Positions 1-12,499 are shown, counted from the stretch's first letter. The stretch is DNA of 64,000 bases from Toxonevra muliebris (GCA_963691655.1 OY829326.1:141068998-141132997); one strand, 5' to 3'. The notes: generated by a model not told the origin, from the letters alone. Numbers and translations are program-made.

Positions 1-133
1 CATGTATTTCATTGGTCTGGGTAAATTAAACTTTTTATGCCCCCTCTTTTTTAATGATGAAAACTTCCCCCGAAGAATGTTTGTTACTATTCTGAACCGT
101 TTGTTCTGTAGCGGTCATTTTAAAGCAACACTT

Positions 134-209
134 CGTCGCCTGAGTATTGATTTGGCGTATAGGCATAGGAATACTTCTACACATACGCCAAATCAATTCT
201 CAGGCGACG
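134..209. repeat. long inverted repeat (hairpin)
   Basis: Two 27-base arms (134-160 and 183-209) are reverse complements with one mismatch, separated by a 22-base loop. The arms are more GC-rich than the flanks. No open reading frame or recognised element accompanies them. It could be the core of a short fold-back transposon. Confidence 0.75.
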
Positions 210-599
210 ACTTATAAAAAAAAACTCAGAGTGAGGAGAAAGAGGGCTAGTTAGGACTGCTGTGTAGTAGTAAAAAATGCACAGAATTTCATTCGTAATA
301 ACTTTCTCTCAGGACCCTAATACGCTATTTTTAAATGTTAGTAGGAAAATGCGACTTATCAGTGGCCCAAAATTAATCTAAAGCACTCCTTGATGTAATA
401 TCTATCAATTGCACAGAGTAATTACCGTCTGGGTAGTTGATCAATTGAAGCGAGAAGCCTTAAATGTGTTATTTGTTTTATATCAAGGCTTTCATGTGGT
501 AAGTAGAAAAGGTGCAAGTCTTCACTATTTCATATCATTATGCCCCTTGGTTATGAAACTATCTTACAGCAAATGGATATAAATATACCAAAAATGCCC
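210..599. other. no gene seen
   Basis: AT-rich sequence between the hairpin and the Tc1-like relic. I see no coding or structured feature in it. Confidence 0.5.
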
Positions 600-1854
600 C
601 AATCAAAAAAAATAATGTGTATTTTTAAATATTTTTTTGTCCAATGCGCTGACATTTCAATGTAGTGTCCAGTTACCACAATTTTGAGTAATTTCGTGAT
701 AACGCGAGGTCATATTATCTCTAGCTTTTCGACGTATAATAGCGGCAAACGCCGGCATTTTGACTTAAGCTGTTGTTTCAATTGGGTAATGCTCTTAGCA
801 TTTTTTCTGCTTATCTTAAGCTTAATAATTACACAAAAAAATTTTAATGTGGTAAGCATCTGGAGATTAAGAGGTGCAGTCCTTTTTTCTTCTTTTCACT
901 TACTGCACCAATGACCTTGATGTTTTGGGATCCTACCCTCTTAAAGCACTCAATTTCGATTTCCTTTCCCAAACCAGTCATTGGCAGAAGATAAGAGTCT
1001 ATGCTAGTATAAATGGATTATGTACTGGATATCCCAATTTCTCGTAAACATGATTATCCTGTCGAAACTTTGTTTTGAAAAGCATCCCCAAACATGAGCT
1101 TTTCCTGGATGCATAACTAATCTCAGAATCATTTTACTGCCCTTTATGGGCAAGGCACGTTTATGGCACCTACCGTAAACGATATAACCATTATCCATAT
1201 GAAAATTTCGACCAAAAAGCCTGTCATTATAATCTCGTTAACAATACATAAATTGGTCTAATGGAAAATTAAAAATTATCCATATGTTCGACAGCCCACT
1301 GCTGCCATTTTTTTATTTGTTTTGCCGTCAGGAAAATTTTGGTATGGTAGCTGAGATTTCAATTTGGAATTTATTTAAACGACTTTGGATTGTACTAAGG
1401 TATATATTAATGACCTTCAGTGCCAGTTTTTGTTGCGCTACTTGCAGTCTAATGGTAGAATTAGCTTGAAAAACTCATGCCTCTCACCAAATCCTACTGC
1501 TTTGCTGTTGCTCTAGAAGCACAATGATTTCGTAAGTCGTAAACATTCTGGTGTCTTAAAAAAGCTGGTTTTATTTCTTTGCGAATGCCTTCAACTTCTA
1601 AAGGTATTTGAAGCACCTCCCTAGGACATTTTGGATTTCTTTGGGTGTGAGCAAATAATGATAGCTTAAAGACGTTTTGGATACATGGAGCTCGATTTGA
1701 TAAATTGCTTATACATCGAAATTGTTATTGCGATTGTTTAAAAGGCTATGCAGCGCCATTTGCAATGAAATGTTAAATGTTCAAAATAAAGTCCTACTTG
1801 ATACCTAAACTTGTTCGTACAATTAATCCGAACACGCTCTTGTTGAAAAGACTG
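600..1854 (-). mobile_element. degenerate Tc1-like transposon
   Basis: A relic of a Tc1/mariner-superfamily DNA transposon in reverse orientation. The right end carries the inverted-repeat motif ACACGCTCTTGTTGAAAA (about 1831-1848), the same terminal motif found on both ends of the copy at 57317-58469. Sequence just inside the other end (GTCCAATGCGCTGACAT, about 639) also matches that copy. The left terminus is eroded, so its start is approximate. The coding part is broken: a 64-codon minus-strand stretch at 1004-1198 keeps the transposase core, with MHPGKAHVWGCFSKQSFDRI resembling the usual Tc1 VKHGG..MVWGCFS segment. No intact transposase can be read, so the copy should be inactive. Confidence 0.8.
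1004..1198 (-). pseudogene. Tc1-like transposase fragment
   Basis: A 64-residue stretch carries the VWGCFS block that in Tc1 transposases lies between the first and second catalytic aspartates. The catalytic residues are not included. The equivalent segment at about 57960-58060 on the plus strand is also broken. In the family a transposase is about 340 residues, so this is a small remnant. The flanking frames hold further weak similarity. Confidence 0.7.
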
Positions 1855-3469
1855 GACATCGGACGCTTATGAATAAATTTATCATATTTACTATGAGTTG
1901 AACGACGTAGGGAAATTTCGTCTAGGTTGGAATGGAGGAAAATGATTGAAAATAACCTTGTTCCGAATCTCAATTATAGCAGATTAAAAAGCTTGTCGTC
2001 ATATTTGCATTTGATGCTATGTGGCGCCGCATCACTCTAACGACAAACGCGTGATACAAAAACCAACGCTCCATATTTTTAAATTACACTTAAGCGAACA
2101 ATTTCAGTTAATTTACTTTGTTGCTTGGATGTGGTTTTTTGATTTGCTTGGCACTGTGAATTAGTTTTGTTTCGATATTTGAACACTTGGTTTTGTGACA
2201 CTTGTTCGCGCTCTAAACTTTAAGTGGCAATAAAATGTTTGCTACACGTAGATGGCATTAGTGTGAAAAAATGGAAAAAACGCAGTGTTCCGATCTAGAC
2301 AGAGTATTCCAACCTAGCCGGCATTCTACTACATTTTTTTTGTAAAACTAAAGTGTCTAAAATCTCTCAAAAAATTTATTTGTTAAAGCATACGTAATAC
2401 CGAAAACTAGAAATGCCTTTAAAAACAGCGCCTTAAAATAAGTAAGAAAAAGTTTACATTTTTATTATCACTTGAAGAAAATATGCCTTTAAAAAAAAAC
2501 AATGTCAGAGGATGAAGCTGCAGTTCTCACAACCTTTTCTCCCCTTTCCTACATCACTGATAGCACTTATCACTTCACTGAACACTCTTAATTACCTTTT
2601 TGACATTTCTATTAAAATTGCCACGATGATGTTTCTCAAATAATTCCTTAAACAAGGACTACATGTTTGAAAGAAGTGAATGAACCCCAACACTCATCTC
2701 TCGTTTGGATTGTGCAACTTTATAACATCCCCCTAATTCTGTTTATTAAATATTGCTTCTTAGACACTTCTTAGAAAATTTATTATTTCACTGAATTGAA
2801 ATTTCTTTGGGTAAAAATATTCTACCCACATATTTCTATTTTTGTATTTGCAATATTTTTACAAATTATTATTTCCGGATAATGTTTTTTTTTTTAAATT
2901 GCATAGTAGTATGGCCATTTTGAAATAATTGAATTTGTTGTTGAATAATTAGTTTATAATAAAAATTATTTCTGTGAAATATGAGGTTTGCAATTAACCT
3001 CATGTGTATGAGTAATTTTTTATTTTTATTTATTTATTTTTTATTTATTTGAAACAAATATCCAAACTCTAATTTGAAATTCTAGTGAATCTTGCAGGAC
3101 ATAAATTTCGTAAAATATTTTAGAAGAGGGATGAGGTGAGCTTGCTGAAATGTTGAATTAAAAACGCTATCCATTCAATCTGATAAAACTTTTCGTATAT
3201 ATAACAGCTATTGATAATCAGCTATTTTGTGATTACTTTCAAGTAAAGAAGTCTCAGTACCGTTATTTGAAAATATGTGAAATACTTCCAGATGAAATAC
3301 AAAGTACGAGATCGTTATAAAATATTTACTAGTACTTGAGTTTTTTGATGTGATGACATCTTTACTCGGGGCTGATTTTATTTTTAATTTAAGTGATTTT
3401 ATAAGTGTGTTTTTTACTTTACTCACTTGCATCGCTTAGAAAAACAAAACTCCAAAATAGTGGCTGCCA
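1855..3469. other. intronic or downstream AT-rich DNA, no gene seen
   Basis: Long AT-rich stretch with short homopolymers and a T-rich TTTATTTATTT run near 3020-3050. I see no conserved coding exon on either strand. The next arrestin exon expected after 4944 on the minus strand was looked for here and not found. Confidence 0.5.
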
Positions 3470-3716
3470 AAATTCATGACGCTATAGCCTTGTTGTCTAG
3501 TGCGTTAGCAAAGCATGCAGTCACTTGTGGCCAAGGTTTAAATCCCACAAATTTATTTAAATTTTTTTTTTTTTTAAATTATAATAATGCTATATTTAAT
3601 AGTATATATTTGTATATCGCCGTTGCTCAAGCAGAATTCACTAAGTCCAAATTAGTTTTTTTGATTGGATCCGTATTAATTAACTTCTATAATTCGAATG
3701 ACATAATAAATTAGAT
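3470..3716 (+). repeat. tRNA-derived SINE-like element
   Basis: The head looks like a tRNA-derived RNA polymerase III promoter: a box A-like segment around 3490-3510 (TTGTCTAGTGCGTTAGC) and a box B GGTTTAAATCC at 3535-3545, followed by a T-rich stretch. The 3' part (about 3615-3702) resembles sequence at 38049-38145, sharing GCAGAA..TCACTA.GTC and a downstream ATTGG.TC.GTA.TAAT. The shared tail suggests a dispersed repeat rather than a working tRNA gene; the tRNA arms do not fold well by eye. Confidence 0.5.
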
Positions 3717-3969
3717 TCTTGAAACGTATACTAACATTTTTGGGTATATACAAGAATGTGAATTAGCAATGCCATGCTACAACTCACATAAGGGTGGGGT
3801 TGATGAAGGGGGTATGGCACCTTCTATGTAACCTGAATTTTCATTACGGGATAACTTGGTAGCCATTTATGGAACGGTACTAAGATTTAGTATGGGAGTA
3901 TTATTTTTCACTACCGGATTTAAAAAATGCTTTCAGTTTGTTGGGTTAGTGGGTGTGGCACCATGCTGT

Positions 3970-4345
3970 ACTTATATTTTCTACTACTTTTTTACTACTG
4001 TTTCTACTAATATATTCTACTACTATTTTTTTACTTTTTCTACTACTATTTTTTACTATCTTTTCTACTACTATTTTTTACTTTTTTTACTATTATTTCT
4101 ACTACTATTTTCTACTTCTTTTTTACAATTTTGTTTTTACTACGTTTCACTATTTTTCTACTACTTTTTTACTACCATTTCTACTACTTTTTTATAACCA
4201 TTTCTACTACTTTTTTACAACAATTTCTAATACTACTTCTATTCCTTTTACTACTACCTTTTCCACTACTATTTTCTACTACTTTTTTTCTACAATTTTC
4301 CCCTACTTTTCCCATTCCTTTTTATTATTATTTCTACATTATTGT
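3970..4345. repeat. degenerate (TTTCTACTAC)n pyrimidine tract
   Basis: About 370 bases made of imperfect repeats of TTTCTACTAC / TTTTTTACTAC. Strand asymmetry is extreme, with almost no G on the plus strand. It opens long frames in all three plus frames that read as Phe/Tyr/Leu/Thr-rich strings; these are repeat artefacts and not genes. Such polypyrimidine stretches can form triplexes, but nothing here shows that it does. Confidence 0.85.
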
Positions 4346-4404
4346 TCTTTTTTTATTTACTATTTATTGCTTTATTATATTAAGTTGTCCTATTGATGAA
4401 ATTT

Positions 4405-4486
4405 TTCTGGACTCGAACCTGTGGCTGAAACTCCAAATCGTGACTGTCGATCATAGCGCTTACTAACTGAGCCTCCCAAGCAAACC
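4405..4486 (-). repeat. tRNA-like sequence (SINE head or tRNA relic)
   Basis: On the minus strand a box A-like GGCTCAGTTAGTAAGCGC (4456-4473 plus coordinates) is followed by a perfect box B, GGTTCGAGTCC (4409-4419), at tRNA spacing. The anticodon region has no clean stem, and the 3' side runs into AT-rich sequence. A tRNA-derived SINE head or dead tRNA copy fits better than a functional tRNA. Confidence 0.5.
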
Positions 4487-4943
4487 CAGTTCCGCTGAAA
4501 TTTTTTTCTTTTATTCTTGTAAACATTACACTAGCTGCACTAGTTACTGTTTCTTGACAATGCCAGAATTAGTAAAACATACAAAATTGAATGATTCAAT
4601 CATGTTGTCTTTGTTTATCATTATTTCTAAAAATAGAGCACAAAAAATTTTGAAATATTGGAGTTTTCATTGGCCCTGTCTTGCAGGAAAAGTATGCTAG
4701 CATATCATGTGACGAGTGCAGAAAGAACTCCTTTCAGTTTTTTAATGTCATTACCAGTACTTGTGAGGACTTGTAAGTATTAGCAGTGTACTTTTACTTA
4801 TACTGCAAATTTTACATTTCTGCTATCAAGTATTTAATAGTAAATAGTTTTTGATTATTCCAAAATTCATAATTAATATATTCCATGATTATAAATAATG
4901 ATTAAAAATATAAATAATTAAATTTAAGTAATTTCTTTTTTAC
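4487..4943. other. intron downstream of arrestin exon, no other feature
   Basis: Starts (on the minus strand) with the splice donor GTAAAA of the arrestin exon. The rest is AT-rich with no further exon seen. Confidence 0.55.
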
Positions 4944-5141
4944 CGAAATGTTAAAGTAAGCTGCGCATAAACTCGATAGGTCTGCACGGCTTTTGGATCC
5001 ACATAAACAATACCACGCAATATCGATGGATTATTGCCGGCCAATGTTATTTCGCGTGTAGGTAAATACAGGGTGATGACACAATTTGCTGATGTTTTCT
5101 TGTAGACGCGCTGTGTGCCAAATTCATCTTTGTTATGTAAT
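4944..5141 (-). CDS. arrestin N-domain exon (third visible exon of the minus-strand gene)
   Basis: A 198-nt internal exon encoding about 66 residues of an arrestin N-domain. The reading FGTQRVYKKTSANCVITLYL aligns with the first strands of beta-arrestins (RVFKKASPNGKLTVYL), and the exon ends at YAQLTLTFR, where arrestins continue with YGRED. The lysine pair that contacts receptor phosphates in arrestins is kept (YKK), but the normally invariant KRDFVDH segment reads TREITLAG, so the Asp of the polar core is replaced by Glu. The acceptor TAAATTTAG follows a CT-rich tract; the donor is CG|GTAAAA. It enters with one base and leaves in phase 2, matching the exons at 29088-29324 and 60282-60415. 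Arrestins bind activated, phosphorylated receptors in the cytoplasm. The divergence suggests a non-visual arrestin paralogue; Drosophila CG32683 is a candidate counterpart from memory only. The remaining exons lie left of the window. Confidence 0.85.
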
Positions 5142-6302
5142 CTAAATTTAGGAGTAAGAAAAAAGAAAGCTATAGTAACAAATCGATAAATGTTTTAAGT
5201 GTCATATGTATATAAATTAAAATTAGAGAAATAAAATTGAATTTTATTTACTTATCTTTATCGTTTTTAAAATATTTTTTTTTTTTTGTTTTTTTTTTTT
5301 TTTTGTGAATACAAGCTTAAGTTAAAACACGTGTGCTAAATATAGGCTGCTGAAAAGTATGAAAAATATTTTTAGTTTTGATACACGAGGCATATCAAAA
5401 TGTTGAGACATCTTTCACTTGCAGATTTGCGCGTGTTATATAATTGTAGCCATTGTTCTTAACAAATTTGGTTAACATTGTCTTATCTATCTAACACAGT
5501 CAAAAACAAATTCAATTCAATTGATATAGGAGAATTTCCAAATACATTTGTAAGTATGTTTTCGAAGTAGACATATTTCACTTACAGAATTGTTATATAT
5601 AAGTTTTGTTCAGCTTCTCATAATTCTCAGCTGGAAACCAAAAAAATTGGGTACTTACCTAAAAGATTTTTTAATAATTTCTGTATTTTATTTTTGACAT
5701 GTTTTATTGTTATTTTTGTGCAGTTTTTAAGGGGTAATGGTTGAAATGAATGTCTACTGTAGAAAATAGGGAAAGTTGCAGAAAGAAATACTCAGAATAA
5801 CGCCGACTAAAGTATTAAAAAATTAATTCTTTTTCTCCTGGAAAACCTGCGGAGTAAATTTAAAAATAAAAAAATAAAAAATATTTCAATGTGCCTCATT
5901 TGCACTGTTGAAAGTTTGGATTTTTATCTTGAAATTGAAAAAAAAAAATATGTTTAAAAATTTTTTCTGGAAGTAAAGGTTAGTTTTATAAAATAATTAA
6001 ATTCCGAGCTTAACAAAAAATCAGTACTCAAAATACAATTTCCACTATGTATGGGGTGGTAAGTTTAATGTGGCCACTACTGTATACCAATATCTATATC
6101 CTTTCTTTAAATTATAATAGTCTTTAGAATTTAATTGTAGAATTCATAAATATTATTAACATAATAATGATTTTAAATTCTTCAGATGCACTCTCGGTCC
6201 TTTAGAGCATAATATTAATCACACACACACACAAACGTCATCATTTTAACTTCTTGTGTTTATTTAATTAATTAATTAAAACATGATATTAAATGACACA
6301 TA

Positions 6303-6330
6303 CAAACATACATACATACATACATACAAA
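6303..6330. repeat. (CATA)n microsatellite
   Basis: Six or more tandem CATA units with flanking ACAAACA variants. This motif recurs across the window (23349-23368, 42193-42214). Confidence 0.9.
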
Positions 6331-7673
6331 CACACAGTCGAGCAAATAAATAAGGAAACACACAAGCAAAAAAGAACTTGACTTGAATGTTTATATTTGT
6401 GTTTGTATTTATGCATGTCTGCATGTGTGTGTATATGAAAAAGGGGGACGACAATGGAAAAATGGCAAAATGTCACTTTTTTGATACCATCATTAATTGT
6501 TGACATAATTATAAAGTTAAACAATAAAATATACATATATTTATTTCAGCACAACACAGCAAGAGCAAATAATTTAGAAATGTATGTATGTATGCAGAAT
6601 AATTTGTTAAATATGTTAAAAAATTTAAAAAGTTTTCCAACAATTTGATTTTGCTTAAACTGAAAATCACGTAGACGCGAGTGACGACGATGAATACATT
6701 TATTACCATTCTAACACGTGACATTTACAGATGGAGCAGATATTGCTCTTACTGTTGCTGGTACTGTGGCTTTTTCACAAAATACGAGAATATAAAATGA
6801 AAGAACTGTAGTATCAAGTCATATAAAATGCAATGTCGATCAAAACCGACACAAACACATAAATGTATGCAAAGAATTTGCAATTAAAATGTATGTATGT
6901 GTATTCTAGTACGTGGTTGCAAAACAAATTTCTACCAAATTTTAATCAAATTGACTTATTAATATAGAGGATTTTGCTTTTATAAGTAGAAACTAGCTTT
7001 AGTTGCTGCTGCTTAAGAAAAGTTATAAAAATATATCAAGCATAATTTTAGGTTGTTCTGCTTAATAATTAACTTTTTCACAATACTTTAAATTATAAAA
7101 ACGTGAGTATTCACAAAACACTTTTGTTAGTCGTACTGTAAGAATCAAAATATACAAAAGTACTGTAAAAATATTTTTTTTTATTTTGTTTTTGTTTGCA
7201 TACTTTTAGGTACTTTCTAATTTCATATTTAGCATAAAATTATGCTTACAACTACAACCACAACACATGTTTTTGTTTTTGTATTTTAATATAAAAGTTT
7301 TGCTTTTCTTTCATTTTCACTTTGTTTTCATTTCCTTTTCTTTTGTTTTTTTAATAAGTAAAAACAGCAAACTTTGCAATAAGCATATTTCATTTTACGT
7401 TCCTCATAAAAGTATGCTGTGAAAAATGTAATTTATAAGCATTTCACATGTGTGTGTAGGGGTGTATATGTGTGTGAATGCGTATGGGTTTGTATATGTT
7501 GAACAAAAGAATTTCTTAAGTTTTTCTTCATAATATTTTTTTTTTTCTTATATTTCTTTTATATATAAGAATTTTTTTCCTGCGTTATTTGAATGGGGAA
7601 AATATTTGATGCAGATTTTAGTGTATTATGAAAATCTTTTTAGTTGTTATTGTTTTGTTGTCACAAGAGAATG

Positions 7674-7692
7674 AAGAAGAAGAAGAAGAAGT
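7674..7692. repeat. (GAA)n microsatellite
   Basis: About six tandem GAA/AAG triplets, followed by a purine-rich GAGAGAGGGG stretch. Confidence 0.85.
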
Positions 7693-10004
7693 AGAGAGAG
7701 GGGAAAAATTTTCATAATTTCATAATGGTAATTTATTGGTACTTTATGAAAGTTTTGTTAGATGATTTTTTCTAATGGCATTCTGGGAATGAGCTAATCT
7801 TTCTTGAATTAATATAGACAGATGAGTTGATGCGCATAATTTAATATAAAATTAATATTCATCTGAGAATTTTCTTAATATTTTTATACTGTTTCTTGAA
7901 GTTAATTTATATGCAGGAACGTTTTTGAATAAATTTCAAACACGAGTAATTTCAACTGGAAAGAAATATTTCAGTTGTTTACAAGTAGGTTGATTTATTA
8001 TTTATAGAAATAATCAAGTGATTTTAATGATACATGATTAAAAGACTTTTGATGACGTCTTTAATGTGATTTCGATTACTTTGATAAGTATTACATTCCA
8101 GAAAAAATCTGAATTTAGGTCAAATAATTGCCTACCCAAAAATCTGGTTCTAGTTAACATTTTCAAATGGAAACGTTTACCTTGGTTGGAACATTCATAC
8201 AGAGTGGAAGAAAATTTCCAATTTACAGATTTTTGGGCTGTGGAGGCATCTCTGGAGTTTAAGTTACAAATGTTTCACATTGAGGCATTTAGGTATAGGT
8301 ATAATTCTTTTTTGAAAAATTGAATTTGTTTCTTTCTATCATCATTCCGATACAATATTCAGTGACTGGTTTTTGATATCGACCACTGTGCTATTAAATT
8401 TTCGGACAAATTTTTTATTGTATAAAAACTTCTTTGAAGAAAGGAGAGGATGGGATTTATCTATCAAAGACGTTAAGTGTTCTTCAGTCTGACTTTAACC
8501 ATACTCAATTAAGTATGTATATCAGTCACAAACTACAGTCTCAACTCCTAACTCAGTCACTCCAAAAATAGTGAGAAAAAATTGAAATATATATTTTTTT
8601 TAGAGCATTTTAAAGAAAAAAAAACTTTTTAAAGTAATGCAACACTCTTCAACTATATGCGCAATAGGAAAAAGTACTCAATTTGTTTTATTATCAAGAT
8701 TCTTGCCAACTTTATTGTACTCGTTTAGTAAATGGAGACAGTAAAAATAAATATGCTGCTTTCGCTGCATTTGATTTATTTCCATTTTATTTATTTTTTT
8801 TTTTACAACATTTTTCTCTATTATTCTGCAGAAAAATATTTTCACATTATTTACAATGTCAACAACAAAGTGTCGTCTACAATAGTTTTAACAGAAAAAA
8901 AAAACAAAAAAAAAAAGAACGAATGAAAAAATTATGAAGAAGAACAAGAAAAATATATATGAAAATATTTATAAAAATTTATTTTTTATTTGATTTTATA
9001 ATTCAACATTTTATTTTGTATTTTATTTTATTGTTTGGCGGCGTACACTTTTCTTTCTTTCATTAGCACATAGCCAAAATGCATAGCGAGTATCCTTGAA
9101 CTGAATGAAAATATGTATATCCTTGAGCTGTTCTCCTTGAACTATTACTTTTTGCGTTTTATTTTTTATTTGTTTATTTATTTATCCAACATTTAATTGT
9201 TACAACGCTGCAGTAACTTTCCTCGCATTTTAGTGTTTGCTGTCTGTCTTTTAATTAGTTTGCTTTATTTTCTGGTTGTTGAGAAAATAAAAGTGCAAGG
9301 GAGTAAACAAGTAGTATAAATTATATAGAAGATGTAGATAAAATAAGAATTTCTATTACTAATTGGCGTACTGGATTTTTTTTTTTTTTTCATTGAAACT
9401 TTGCACCTGGCGTACTTGCATTCATGAATACGGAAGAATAAACACGAAGAATGTGCAATAGTTGATTACTGATTTCGCAGTAATTGTTTATTTATTATTG
9501 TTTATAAAAGAACAACTGAAAGGTGATAGGTGAAGATATTTTTCTGTTGATATATTGATAAATTCTATTGATTTGTTGTTCTTTTTTCTTTTTTTTTTTT
9601 GTTAAATTGAGGAATTTTAAAATCATTTAATTAAATATTGCTCATACGTCAGATTTGCTAACTAAGGGCAGCAATTAGTATTTCAAGTTTACTAGTATTG
9701 ACAAATAAATATATATTCAAGAATTCTTATATAAACTAAGTAACATATAAATATTTCGACCGAATAAATAAATAAATTACAGGTTTGATATTTCAAAGAA
9801 ACGAAAATTAATATAGAGACAGCCAGATTAGACGACCGGAAATGAAAATAGCTGCTTTTCTACAAGTTATAGTGAAATGAATACCGATTACCCATATATA
9901 TGATGAACATGATTCTAAATTGATAATATCTTTATGAAGGAAAGCCTGGGGATTTTTCAGAGTATAGAATGCGTTATAATTCCGTTGAAATATCATATCA
10001 ATAG

Positions 10005-10860
10005 ATTTTTTTTTAGTTTAGTTTTTTTTAGTTTAGTTTATAAAGCCAAATAGATAATAATCTTACTGACTAGAAATACAATTATAAAAATTTTAAAAAT
10101 AGTATTGCATGTTATGAATGCATATAATTATGAATATATACTACGAATAAGTTTATAAAATTCAGTTTTGGGCACGGAAAAATCAATAAAATTATTATTG
10201 GACAGTGAATTATAAACTCTTAAGGTTTTAGTTATTAGACTGTTACAGGCATAATTAGATCTATGTAATTTTATATAGAAAGTATTGAAATTCCGCAAAC
10301 TTCTACCAGGTATGTTGAAACAAATCAGTTCTAACAGGTGATAAGAGTCTATGATACCACAAATGACATCGTACACAAACATTAACGATTGTATCATTCT
10401 CCGATTTACTAAAGAGTTTAAGCTAATAAGCAGGCATCGGGAATAATAAGATGGAATTGGTTCTTCGAATCTTAAAGAGGAAAGAGCAAACCTCAAAAAT
10501 CTCTTTTGAACTTTTTCCAGGCGTTGTGAATGGATTTCATAGAAAGGATTCAAGAATTATATAATAATTTTTTTGTATAGGGATCGGAAAAATCGCTGCT
10601 ATTGCGTTCAACAAAAGCTAAAAGAGAGTAGGCCTTAGGAATAATACAATTGATATGACTGGCAAAAGTAAGCTTTGTGTCAAAAACTACTCCTAAGTCC
10701 GAAATCTCAGATAGCGTCCTAAGGGTATCGCAACAAAAATTGTACAAGGAAGGAATTGGGTGGTGAGACTTAGAGTAAGTCACATGAAAAATTTTTTTTA
10801 TGTTTAAGGCAAGTCCGTTACGAGAGGACAAATAGAGCATAAACTATGAGAAATGCTTTT
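10005..10860 (-). mobile_element. LINE (non-LTR retrotransposon) 3' fragment
   Basis: Minus-strand remnant of the C-terminal part of a non-LTR retrotransposon ORF2. The 5' part (10550-10840) reads NGLALNIKKIFHVTYSKSHH then LGVVFDTKLTFASHI, the post-catalytic 'L..N..K' and 'DLGV.FD.KL.F..HI' blocks of LINE reverse transcriptases. The next frame (10128-10553) reads NPFYEIHSQRLEKVQKRFLRF, the downstream thumb/linker block. The two frames are separated by a frameshift near 10550. The 3' end, at low coordinates, finishes in a simple repeat of TAAACTAAAAAAA type (about 10008-10043), the tail usual for such elements. 5'-truncated and dead. Jockey/CR1-like by style; the clade is not certain. Confidence 0.85.
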
Positions 10861-11049
10861 GAAATTAAAAGGACAAAAAAACTGTATGCTACTAGCAGTA
10901 TGGACCCTGAGAAACCTCTCCTAAAAATATGAATTATAATGACCTTTGAAAATGTTTCTACAGCTCAAATGTTCATTATATGCATTTGGGCTACACATTT
11001 GAACTACATTGTCACCTAAATTTCAGGCTCACTTTGTATTTGCCCCAGA

Positions 11050-12490
11050 GGTGGACAATAGGATTTAGTCTAGTTATAGCCTTTATTTGGGTCTGATATG
11101 GTGTGGTTTTGGTTCTAAATTTTGATTGGAATTTCGGCCTTACGTTTGGTATGGTCTATTGCCTCTTTTTGGTTCAAATTCCGGTCTTATTTGTGGTCTG
11201 GGTTTTGGCTTTTAAATTTGTTTACCTGTTTGAGTTTTGATCTGATTTTTAGTTTAAATTTCAGCTTCATTTTCTGGTCTTTATTTTCGATCTGAATTTT
11301 TTATCTGATATTTCGCCAGAATTTTGAATTTTAGTCTGATTTTCCGGTTGAGTTTTTTGTCGATTTTTGGTCTGAATTTCAATTTGAATCCAAGTACAAT
11401 TCTGATTTTTTATCTTAGATTAGATTAAATTTATAAGGAGGTGAGCATTAAGTTCCCAGATTACTGCGGCCATCTACTTAGGGCCTATTGTGATATACCT
11501 CAAAGAATTTATTGTATTTATAGTTCTCCTATGAGTGTTGTTCCTTTGGGGAACTTTAATATCTCCTTAGGATAACTATCCGCTATGTCTTGCGGTTGTA
11601 GGATGGAATTTCCTTAGTAACGAAGTCGGGTCCTCATCAGATCTTCACAGTGGCATAAAATATATTCTGCTTTTTCTTCCTCCTCGTTATGTATTCGGCA
11701 CGTATTGATTTGCGCTAGACCCAAGTTCGATTAGTGTTTATTTACAATCTGTGTAGAACCCTGTGGCAATTCGGATTTGATTCCTGCTTAAATTAAGCAA
11801 TTGTTTAGTTCTGCGTTGACAGATTTTTGGCTTGAATGACTTAGCTTATCTGTTATCGGGGGTTTCCCTCCAGTGTTGTAGCGAGTTAGTGTCCAGCCAA
11901 TTTTTTAAACTAATTTTAATGGAACGGAATTTTTATCTTCATTTTTATCTGAAATTTTATCTGATTATTTATTTAAATTTGATCACGTGTTTGTTTGAGT
12001 TTCGGGCTAGAATTTTGGTTTGGATTTGGTCTGAGTTTAGCTCTCTTTTTGGTCTGATATTAGCATGGAATTTTGGTCAGAACTTCAGTCTGATTTCTGG
12101 TTTGAACTTATTTTGTATTTTGGTTCGATTTTGGATCTGAATTTTGGTGTGATATGTAGTTCAATTTTTGGTCTGATTTTTGGCGAAAATTCAGTTTGAG
12201 TTTTAGTCTAATCAGAATTTTGGATCAAATTAGATCTCAGTTCAGTTCTGATTTTTGGCTTGGATTTTTGTTTAATTTCGGTCTGGATTTTAAACCAACT
12301 TTTAGTCCCGTTTAGTTTGAATTTTAGTGTGATTTTGGTCTGCGTTTTGGGCTAACTTTTAGTCCCTTTCGGTTGGAATTTTTGCATGAATTTTGTACTG
12401 AATTTTAATGAAAATTTTGATTAAATTTTAGGGATGGTTTTTTTAATCTGATTTTGGGTTTAGATTATGGTTATGTTTTCTATCTGTGAT
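11050..12490 (+). repeat. degenerate TTTTGGTCTGAATTT tandem tract
   Basis: Roughly 1 kb of imperfect short repeats built on TTTTGGTCTGA(A/T)TTT, with unit length drifting around 12-20 bases. It is interrupted by the LINE piece at 11430-11900. The reverse complement of the same motif fills 14230-14560 and 16340-16920. The open frame at 11832-12140 is a by-product of this tract. Confidence 0.8.
11430..11900 (-). mobile_element. LINE 3' end, RNase H / zinc-knuckle fragment
   Basis: Read on the minus strand the segment gives NEEEEKAEYILCHCEDLMRT followed by RLRY and, after a stop, ILQPQDIADSYPKEILKF. This is the C(x)nH..C.C.aL...R...LG end found after the RNase H domain in insect LINEs. Several stops are present. 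It sits within the TTTTGGTCTGA tract, so it probably inserted there. Only the last part of the element remains. Confidence 0.7.
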
Positions 12491-12499
12491 ATTACTCTG

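Larger units (their letters stand above)
5142..10019. other. large intron with microsatellites, no gene seen
   Basis: Part of the 24-kb intron. Contents visible: long poly-T at about 5276-5303, a CATA microsatellite at 6303-6330, AT-rich filler, a GAA run at 7674-7692, and scattered T-rich tracts. Small open frames at 6272-6724 and 8066-8323 are low-complexity or show no family resemblance. Confidence 0.55.

Noticed and set aside
3856..4466. Overlapping open frames of 111-147 codons rich in Phe, Tyr, Leu and Thr
   Set aside because: They come from the TTTCTACTAC repeat, which lacks stops in all three plus frames; no start context or family similarity.
6272..6536. Minus-strand frames with a YVCMYVCMYVC pattern
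   Set aside because: Translation of the CATA microsatellite.
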